Shown one piece after another: positions 5,623 to 9,990 of a DNA stretch of 9,990 nt. The notes under the pieces are model-generated. The model made no database searches, was not told the origin of the DNA, and saw only the letters and a program-made list of their open reading frames with translations. The stretch covers positions 1-9,990 of the forward strand of contig JAEWIX010000056.1 of the NCBI GenBank assembly GCA_023386885.1. The letters run 5' to 3'. The position numbers and the translations under genes were made by a program. Position 1 is the stretch's first letter; each line of letters begins with the position of its first letter. Source of the stretch: Pseudomonadota bacterium. GTDB lineage: Bacteria; Pseudomonadota; Alphaproteobacteria; Rhizobiales; Xanthobacteraceae.

Positions 5623-5865
5623 GTGAAAGCGCGTGTGACGGTGACACTGAAGAACGGCATTCTCGATCCGCAGGGCAAGGCCATCGAAGGCGCGCTGAAG
5701 TCGCTCGGCGTCGACGGCATCGCCAGCGTGCGGCAGGGCAAGGTGTTCGACATCGAACTGCCCGGCGCCGACAAGGCCAAGGCCGAGGCGGCGTTGAAGG
5801 ACGCCGCCGACAAGCTGCTGGCGAATACCGTCATCGAGAACTACCGGGTCGAAGTGCTGAGCTAG
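5623..5865 (+). CDS. purS: Phosphoribosylformylglycinamidine synthase subunit PurS
   Basis: Small subunit of the three-part FGAM synthetase (EC 6.3.5.3). As a dimer it bridges PurL and PurQ and helps ammonia channelling. The 80-residue product MKARVTVTLKNGILDPQGKAIEGALKSLGVDG... has the alternating beta-alpha-beta pattern and the typical opening V-T-L-K-x-G-I-L-D-P-Q-G-K-A-I (6-21). The VRQGKVFDIELPG segment (36-48) and C-terminal IENYRVEVL (71-79) also fit. The start codon is GTG, with a good Shine-Dalgarno (AAGGGTGAGG) overlapping the purC stop, so translation is probably coupled to purC. The purQ start follows nine bases after its stop. Confidence 0.94.
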   Translation: MKARVTVTLKNGILDPQGKAIEGALKSLGVDGIASVRQGKVFDIELPGADKAKAEAALKDAADKLLANTVIENYRVEVLS

Positions 5866-5874
5866 GTCTGTCGA

Positions 5875-6576
5875 ATGAAATCCGCCGTTCTCGTCTTCCC
5901 CGGCATCAATCGCGAACGCGATATGGCCCGCACGCTCAAGCTGGTGTCGGGTCATGAACCCGCGATGGTGTGGCACGCCGAAACCGCGCTGCCCAAGGGC
6001 ACCGATCTGGTGGTGCTGCCCGGCGGCTTTTCCTACGGCGATTACCTGCGTTGCGGCGCCATCGCCGCGCGCTCGCCGGTGATGGATGCGGTACGCAAGT
6101 TCGCCGCCGACGGCGGGCTGGTGCTCGGCGTCTGCAATGGTTTTCAGATTTTGTGCGAGTCAGCGCTGTTGCCGGGCATCCTGATGCGCAACGCGCGGCT
6201 CAAGTTCATCTGTCATGACGTGCATCTGCGGGTCGAGCGGTCCGATACGCCGTTCACGCGCGGCTACAATGCCGGGCAGGTGATCCGCGTGCCGGTGGCG
6301 CACGGCGAGGGCAACTACGCAGCCGATGCGGAAACGATCAAGCGGCTCGATGGCGAGGGCCGCGTGCTTTACCGCTATTGTTCGGCAAGCGGCGAAGTCG
6401 GCGACACCCACAACATCAACGGCGCGGCGCAATCGATCGCCGGCATCGTCAACGAGCGCGGCAACGTGCTCGGCATGATGCCGCATCCGGAAAATCACGT
6501 CGAGGACATCATGGGCTGCACCGACGGCCGCGGCCTGTTCGCCGGCCTCGCGGCGCATCTGGAGCGGGCGGCGTAA
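5875..6576 (+). CDS. purQ: Phosphoribosylformylglycinamidine synthase subunit PurQ (glutaminase)
   Basis: Class I glutamine amidotransferase subunit (233 residues) that hydrolyses glutamine and passes ammonia to PurL for conversion of FGAR to FGAM. The nucleophile Cys87 sits in the elbow GLVLGVCNGFQIL (81-93), and the catalytic pair His204/Glu206 is in MMPHPENHVE (201-210). Other recognisable stretches are VLPGGFSYGDYLRCGAIAA (47-65) and the oxyanion/interaction region around FICHDVHLRVERSDTPFTRGY (111-131). The N-terminal FPGINRERD replaces the more common FPG-S/T-N-C-D-x-D, a variant I associate with this bacterial group. It lies in one run with purC and purS and is followed after four bases by an uncharacterised gene. 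Its Shine-Dalgarno is weak (AGG overlapping the purS stop). Confidence 0.96.
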   Translation: MKSAVLVFPGINRERDMARTLKLVSGHEPAMVWHAETALPKGTDLVVLPGGFSYGDYLRCGAIAARSPVMDAVRKFAADGGLVLGVCNGFQILCESALLPGILMRNARLKFICHDVHLRVERSDTPFTRGYNAGQVIRVPVAHGEGNYAADAETIKRLDGEGRVLYRYCSASGEVGDTHNINGAAQSIAGIVNERGNVLGMMPHPENHVEDIMGCTDGRGLFAGLAAHLERAA

Positions 6577-6580
6577 CATC

Positions 6581-7081
6581 GTGGATGCGGCCGACGAGAC
6601 CACAGCATCTCGGGAAAGCTCGATCCGCGTGCTACTCCGGCAGGCCAAACAAATTGGTGCGGAGTATTATCGGCTCACCGGTAAGCCATTGGGCGTGACC
6701 GGTGAAATTGCTGAATATGAGGCTTCAGAAAAACTAGCTTTAACACTCGCGATGGCACGTACACCGGCGTTCGATGCCTTTTCTGATACTGCGGGCTCAC
6801 GTATACGGTTTCAAATCAAGGGGCGCGCCGTTAGCATCACTGATCGATATCGCGGCAGGGTGCCGAAGATCGTTGATGGTGACTTCGAATACGTTCTTCT
6901 GGTGCTGCTTGATAAAGCGACGCTAAACGCCATCGAGATATGGCGAGCGGATCGCGATAGCGTCATGAAGCGACTGGATGCGCCCGGTGGTCGCGCGCGT
7001 AACGAGCGACGGGCTTTGGCCATTTCACAGTTCAAATCCATCGCCCGCAAGGTCTGGCCGGTGGGTGAGCTTGCGATTTAG
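6581..7081 (+). CDS. Uncharacterised protein with PD-(D/E)XK nuclease-like residues (possibly DUF6998-type)
   Basis: A 166-residue protein of unknown function; it reminds me of proteins labelled DUF6998, but I cannot confirm this. Conserved-looking stretches are EYYRLTGKPLGVTGEIAEYEA (28-48), TPAFDAFSD (61-69), RIRFQIKGRAV (74-84), YRGRVPKI (90-97), VLLVLLDKATLNAIEIWRA (105-123) and a C-terminal RNERRALAISQFKSIARKVWP (140-160). The order E (42/45/47), D (65), then Q-x-K (78-80) after a beta strand resembles the PD-(D/E)XK nuclease core; this is inference. The GTG start at 6581 comes four bases after the purQ stop, so it is probably cotranscribed. A second in-frame GTG at 6629 has a better spaced GGGAAAG upstream. 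The gene is visibly AT-richer than purQ and purL, which hints at acquisition. It ends with stop overlap against the thioesterase gene. Confidence 0.75.
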   Translation: MDAADETTASRESSIRVLLRQAKQIGAEYYRLTGKPLGVTGEIAEYEASEKLALTLAMARTPAFDAFSDTAGSRIRFQIKGRAVSITDRYRGRVPKIVDGDFEYVLLVLLDKATLNAIEIWRADRDSVMKRLDAPGGRARNERRALAISQFKSIARKVWPVGELAI

Positions 7082-7557
7082 CCGGCCTGCGCCGTCACCG
7101 CCGGTTTCCGCTTCACTTTCTTGATGGTGGCGGAGAAGGTGAACAGCATCCGCTCGCCGCAACGCAAAGTGCCGCGCAGAAAGATCAGCGAGCCGCCGGC
7201 GCGGGTCACTTCGCCGTCGCAATCGATGCGGTCGCCCTCGCGCGCGGCGTCGAGGAAATCGCAGGCGAAGGAGATGGTGACGCCGGGGCCGTCGAGATGC
7301 TCGCGGGCGAGCGCGAACAGGCAATAGTCCGCAAAGGTCATGTAGCAGCCGCCGTGGACGTTGCGCATGCCGTTGAGGTGCTTGGCCTCGACCCGGAAGG
7401 CGCAGCGGACGCTGCCGTCCTCCTCGATCTTGTGCCAGAACGGACCGTTGTTGGATTCGAAGGAATCCCGCTTCCAGGTCCGCCAGCCGGCGAATTCGCC
7501 CTCGGTCTCGATATGGACGGCCCGCTGCAGCGGGGTCGAGATTGCGATGTTGTCCAC
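7078..7557 (-). CDS. PaaI-type hotdog-fold thioesterase
   Basis: A 159-residue acyl-CoA thioesterase-like protein of the hotdog fold. The family signature is plain at residues 60-80: HLNGMRNVHGGCYMTFADYCL corresponds to the PaaI pattern H-x-N-x-x-G/V-x-x-HGG-x-x-x-T-x-A-D, where the HGG turn and Asp77 form the active site. The following strands VTISFACDFLDAAREGDRIDCDGEVTRAGGSLIFLRGTL (93-131) complete the fold. The extra N-terminal 20-40 residues (FAGWRTWKRDSFESNNGPFWHK) are a subgroup feature. The start is GTG at 7557, preceded at 10 bases by GGGAG that lies inside a hairpin. The gene opposes the unknown gene at its 3' end (overlapping stops) and diverges from purL. Substrate is unknown; nothing here links it to purine synthesis except position. 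Confidence 0.86.
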   Translation of the reverse strand: MDNIAISTPLQRAVHIETEGEFAGWRTWKRDSFESNNGPFWHKIEEDGSVRCAFRVEAKHLNGMRNVHGGCYMTFADYCLFALAREHLDGPGVTISFACDFLDAAREGDRIDCDGEVTRAGGSLIFLRGTLRCGERMLFTFSATIKKVKRKPAVTAQAG

Positions 7558-7565
7558 GGGTCCAC

Positions 7566-7594
7566 GGCTCCCAGCAAAGTGCGTCGTGGGAGCC
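7566..7594 (-). promoter_or_regulatory. Hairpin covering the thioesterase Shine-Dalgarno
   Basis: GGCTCCCA (7566-7573) and TGGGAGCC (7587-7594) form a perfect eight-pair stem with a 13-base loop. In the minus-strand transcript the downstream arm contains GGGAG, the only good Shine-Dalgarno for the GTG start at 7557, so folding would hide it. The same DNA dyad could instead be an operator. The effect needs a transcript starting upstream of 7594, which is not shown. Confidence 0.45.
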
Positions 7595-7636
7595 TTAAAT
7601 CCGATCCTCGGGGATTGTGCAAACCCGGGCGTATCA

Positions 7637-7675
7637 GGGTTGCGGGCCGATCGGGCGGGAAAAGGGGGATGGGGG
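7637..7675 (+). promoter_or_regulatory. G-quadruplex-type G-tract in the purL upstream region
   Basis: Six runs of three or more G lie on the plus strand at 7637-7639, 7644-7646, 7653-7655, 7657-7659, 7664-7668 and 7671-7675, with loops of 4, 6, 1, 4 and 2 bases. This satisfies the usual G3+N1-7 quadruplex rule. It is 55 to 93 bases upstream of the purL start. GGGAAAA (7657-7663) can alternatively pair with TTTTCCC (7679-7685). Regulatory use is inference. Confidence 0.45.
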
Positions 7676-7696
7676 CTTTTTTCCCCGGCACGATCT

Positions 7697-7707
7697 CCTT
7701 AATAAGG
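7697..7707. promoter_or_regulatory. Short perfect palindrome before purL (CCTTA-a-TAAGG)
   Basis: An 11-base perfect dyad, 23 bases before the purL ATG. TAATAA inside it is the most -10-like sequence in the region, so it may be promoter core, operator, or both. Its small size means chance occurrence cannot be excluded. Confidence 0.25.
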
Positions 7708-7729
7708 GGCACCTGCCACAAAGACGTGC

Positions 7730-9940
7730 ATGATGGAACATCAGCCCAAAATCACTCCCGAACTGGTCGCCAGCCACGGTCTCAAGCCGGACGAATACGA
7801 GCGCATCCTGAAGCTGATCGGGCGCGAGCCGAGCTTCACCGAACTCGGCATTTTCTCGGCGATGTGGAACGAGCACTGTTCCTACAAGTCGTCGCGGATC
7901 CATCTGCGCGGGCTGCCGACCAAGGCGCCGTGGGTGCTGGTCGGTCCCGGCGAGAATGCCGGCGTGATCGACATCGGTGACGGGCAGGCCATCGTCTTCA
8001 AGATGGAAAGCCACAACCATCCGAGCTTCATCGAGCCATATCAGGGCGCGACCACCGGCGTCGGCGGCATTTTGCGCGACGTCTTCACCATGGGCGCGCG
8101 GCCGATCGCCTGCCTCAATGCGTTGAGCTTCGGCGCGCCGGAACATCCGAAGACCCGGCATCTGGTGTCGGGGGTGGTGGCAGGCGTCGGCGGCTACGGC
8201 AATTCGTTCGGCGTGCCGACGGTCGGCGGGCAGGTGCGTTTTCATACGCGCTATGACGGCAACATCCTCGTCAACGCCATGGCGGTGGGACTGGCGCGCA
8301 GCGACAGCATCTTCCTTGCGGCGGCGTCCGGCGTGAACATGCCGATCGTCTATCTCGGCTCCAAGACCGGCCGCGACGGCATCCACGGCGCGACCATGGC
8401 TTCGGCCGAATTCGACGACGACAGTGGCGAGAAGCGGCCCACGGTGCAGGTCGGCGATCCGTTCGCGGAGAAGTTGCTGCTGGAAGCCTGCCTCGAAATC
8501 ATGGCGAAGGACTGTGTCATCGCCATTCAGGACATGGGGGCGGCGGGGCTGACCTGCTCGGCGGTGGAGATGGGCGCCAAGGGCGACCTCGGCGTCGATC
8601 TCGACCTCGACACGGTGCCGACTCGCGAAGCCGGGATGAGCGCCTACGAGATGATGCTCTCCGAGAGCCAAGAGCGGATGCTTATGGTTCTCAAGCCGGA
8701 GAAGGAAAAGGAAGCCGAAGACATCTTCCGCAAGTGGGGCCTCGATTTCGCGATCGTCGGCTACACCACGCCGAGCAAGCGTTTCGTGGTCAAGCATGGC
8801 GGTCAGGTGATGGCCGATCTGCCGATCAAGGAATTGGGCGACGAAGCGCCGCTCTACGATCGCCCGCATGTGCCGTCGCCGGCATTGCCGGTGATCCACG
8901 CGCGCGATATCGCGCCGCCGCTGTCGATCGCGGATGCGCTGGTGAAGTTGATCGGTTCGCCGGAATTGTGTTCGCGCCGTTGGGTGTGGGAGCAGTATGA
9001 CCACGTCATCGGCGGCAACACCGTGCAGCGCCCCGGCGGCGATGCTGCCGTGGTGCGCATCGAGGATGGCCCGAAAGGCCTCGCCATGACCGTCGATGTC
9101 ACGCCGCGCTATTGCGAGGCCGATCCGTTCGAGGGCGGCAAGCAGGCGGTGGCGGAAGCGTGGCGCAACGTCACGGCGGTGGGCGCCAAGCCGCTCGCCA
9201 TCACCGACAATCTCAATTTCGGCAATCCCGAACGTCCGGAGATCATGGGGCAATTCGTCGGCGCGCTGCGCGGCATCGCGGATGCCTGCCGTGTGCTGGA
9301 TTTCCCCGTCGTCTCCGGCAACGTCTCGCTCTACAACGAGACCAACGGCCGCGGCATTCTGCCGACGCCCTCGATCGGTGGCGTCGGACTGCTCGACGAC
9401 TTCACCAAGTCGGCCACGCTCGCATTCAAGGCGGAAGGCGAGGCGATCCTGCTGATCGGTGAAACCAAAGGCTGGCTCGGCCAGTCGGTGTATCTGCGCG
9501 ATGTCTGCGGCCGCGAGGAGGGCGCGCCGCCCCCGGTCGATCTCGCCGCCGAGAAACGCAACGGCGATGTCGTGCGCGGCATGATCCACGCCGGCACTGC
9601 GACGGCGGTGCACGATCTCTCCGATGGCGGCCTCTTGGTCGCGCTGGCCGAGATGGCGATGGCCGGCAACATCGGCGCGGTGCTCGATGCCGCGCCGGCT
9701 GCGATCGTTCCGCACGGCTACTGGTTCGGTGAGGATCAGGCGCGTTATGTCATCACCGTGCGCGACGCCGATCTGCTCGGCGTGCTCAGCAAGCTGAAAG
9801 CGGTCGAAGTACCGTGCGTACAGATCGGCAAGACCGGCGGCGACGCGATTACGATTGCCGGCGAGCAGCCTGTGAAGATCAACACGCTGCGCCGCGCGTT
9901 CGAGCGCTGGTTGCCGGATTATATGGCCGGGAAGAACTGA
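7730..9940 (+). CDS. purL: Phosphoribosylformylglycinamidine synthase subunit PurL
   Basis: Catalytic subunit (736 residues, the small PurL type) of FGAM synthetase, which uses ATP and PurQ-derived ammonia to convert FGAR to FGAM. It belongs to the AIRS/PurM-like superfamily with two tandem N/C domain pairs. Motifs in order are WNEHCSYKSS (47-56), KMESHNHPSFIEPYQGATTGVGG (91-113, active-site and nucleotide region), GSKTGRDGIHGATMAS (210-225), QDMGAAGLTCSAVEM (267-281) and SESQERML (311-318). The second half has DNLNFGNPERPE (493-504), SGNVSLYNET (529-538) and VHDLSDGG (about 627-634). The gene is complete. The start may be the ATG at 7730 or the adjacent one at 7733, and no Shine-Dalgarno stands close to either (AGGGG is about 20 bases away). 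It is separated from purC-purS-purQ by two other genes and has its own leader, so it is probably a separate transcription unit. Confidence 0.97.
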   Translation: MMEHQPKITPELVASHGLKPDEYERILKLIGREPSFTELGIFSAMWNEHCSYKSSRIHLRGLPTKAPWVLVGPGENAGVIDIGDGQAIVFKMESHNHPSFIEPYQGATTGVGGILRDVFTMGARPIACLNALSFGAPEHPKTRHLVSGVVAGVGGYGNSFGVPTVGGQVRFHTRYDGNILVNAMAVGLARSDSIFLAAASGVNMPIVYLGSKTGRDGIHGATMASAEFDDDSGEKRPTVQVGDPFAEKLLLEACLEIMAKDCVIAIQDMGAAGLTCSAVEMGAKGDLGVDLDLDTVPTREAGMSAYEMMLSESQERMLMVLKPEKEKEAEDIFRKWGLDFAIVGYTTPSKRFVVKHGGQVMADLPIKELGDEAPLYDRPHVPSPALPVIHARDIAPPLSIADALVKLIGSPELCSRRWVWEQYDHVIGGNTVQRPGGDAAVVRIEDGPKGLAMTVDVTPRYCEADPFEGGKQAVAEAWRNVTAVGAKPLAITDNLNFGNPERPEIMGQFVGALRGIADACRVLDFPVVSGNVSLYNETNGRGILPTPSIGGVGLLDDFTKSATLAFKAEGEAILLIGETKGWLGQSVYLRDVCGREEGAPPPVDLAAEKRNGDVVRGMIHAGTATAVHDLSDGGLLVALAEMAMAGNIGAVLDAAPAAIVPHGYWFGEDQARYVITVRDADLLGVLSKLKAVEVPCVQIGKTGGDAITIAGEQPVKINTLRRAFERWLPDYMAGKN

Positions 9941-9970
9941 GGCGCGAGCGGCGGTTATCAATCTCTCCGT

Positions 9971-9990
9971 CGTCATGGCCGGGACAAGCC
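9971..9990. repeat. Second copy of the palindromic intergenic repeat, cut by window end
   Basis: CGTCATGGCCGG at 9971-9982 is identical to the outer 12 bases of the repeat at 4022-4033 and to the complement of its other end. The next bases gacaagcc fit the apex seen in the right arm of that element (gacgagcc). The rest lies beyond the window. It starts 30 bases after the purL stop, so it could also act as a 3' stem-loop for the purL transcript. Confidence 0.75.

Noticed and set aside
5419..5976. Minus-strand frame across the purC/purS/purQ junctions
   Set aside because: It covers three well-identified genes in the opposite direction and has no recognisable motif.
7634..9976. A 780-codon open frame on the minus strand covering all of purL
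   Set aside because: The translation is rich in R, H, A, D and V without any recognisable domain, as expected from the complement of GC-rich coding DNA with a strong third-position bias. The plus strand carries unmistakable PurL.

Overview
This is a GC-rich chromosomal window whose protein sequences closely resemble the Bradyrhizobium / Rhodopseudomonas / Nitrobacter / Afipia group of Alphaproteobacteria. The placement rests on recalled family sequences (PurC, PurQ, the F1Fo zeta subunit, eukaryotic-type NADP isocitrate dehydrogenase) and on a palindromic 'GTCATGGCCGGG' intergenic repeat typical of these genomes. No database search was run. No tRNA, rRNA, CRISPR array, insertion sequence or prophage is visible.

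Left part (1-3963). The 5' portion of icd runs off the left edge on the minus strand. Across a 339-bp gap, a plus-strand TrmJ-type RNA methyltransferase carries an extra C-terminal DUF559-like (PD-(D/E)XK nuclease-fold) domain whose usual acidic residue is missing. A tautomerase gene (minus) and a LysR-type regulator gene (plus) then diverge from a 95-bp promoter region that holds a good T-N11-A dyad. The regulator ends on a palindromic TTAA that is also the stop of a convergent, uncharacterised helix-turn-helix gene. That gene has a perfect AT-rich 18-bp dyad just upstream of its start.

Middle part (3964-7081). A nested inverted repeat of about 90 bp lies in the gap before the small zeta subunit (DUF1476) of the F1Fo ATP synthase (minus). 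Divergent from zeta is the purine cluster purC-purS-purQ. PurC makes SAICAR, while PurS and PurQ are the small and glutaminase subunits of FGAM synthetase. Four bases after purQ comes an AT-richer gene of unknown function with nuclease-like residues, which ends tail-to-tail with a PaaI-type hotdog thioesterase gene (minus).

Right part (7078-9990). The hotdog gene and purL (large catalytic subunit of FGAM synthetase) diverge from a 172-bp region. This region contains a hairpin covering the thioesterase ribosome binding site, a six-run G-tract with G-quadruplex potential in the purL leader, and a short palindrome. Thus all three FGAM synthetase subunits (PurS, PurQ, PurL) are encoded here, but purL sits in its own transcription unit. 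The window ends inside a second copy of the intergenic repeat.

Most of the window is ordinary housekeeping DNA. The parts most worth a second look are the TrmJ-DUF559 fusion, the unknown gene after purQ, the HTH gene with its dyad, the nested repeat, and the structured purL/thioesterase intergenic region.
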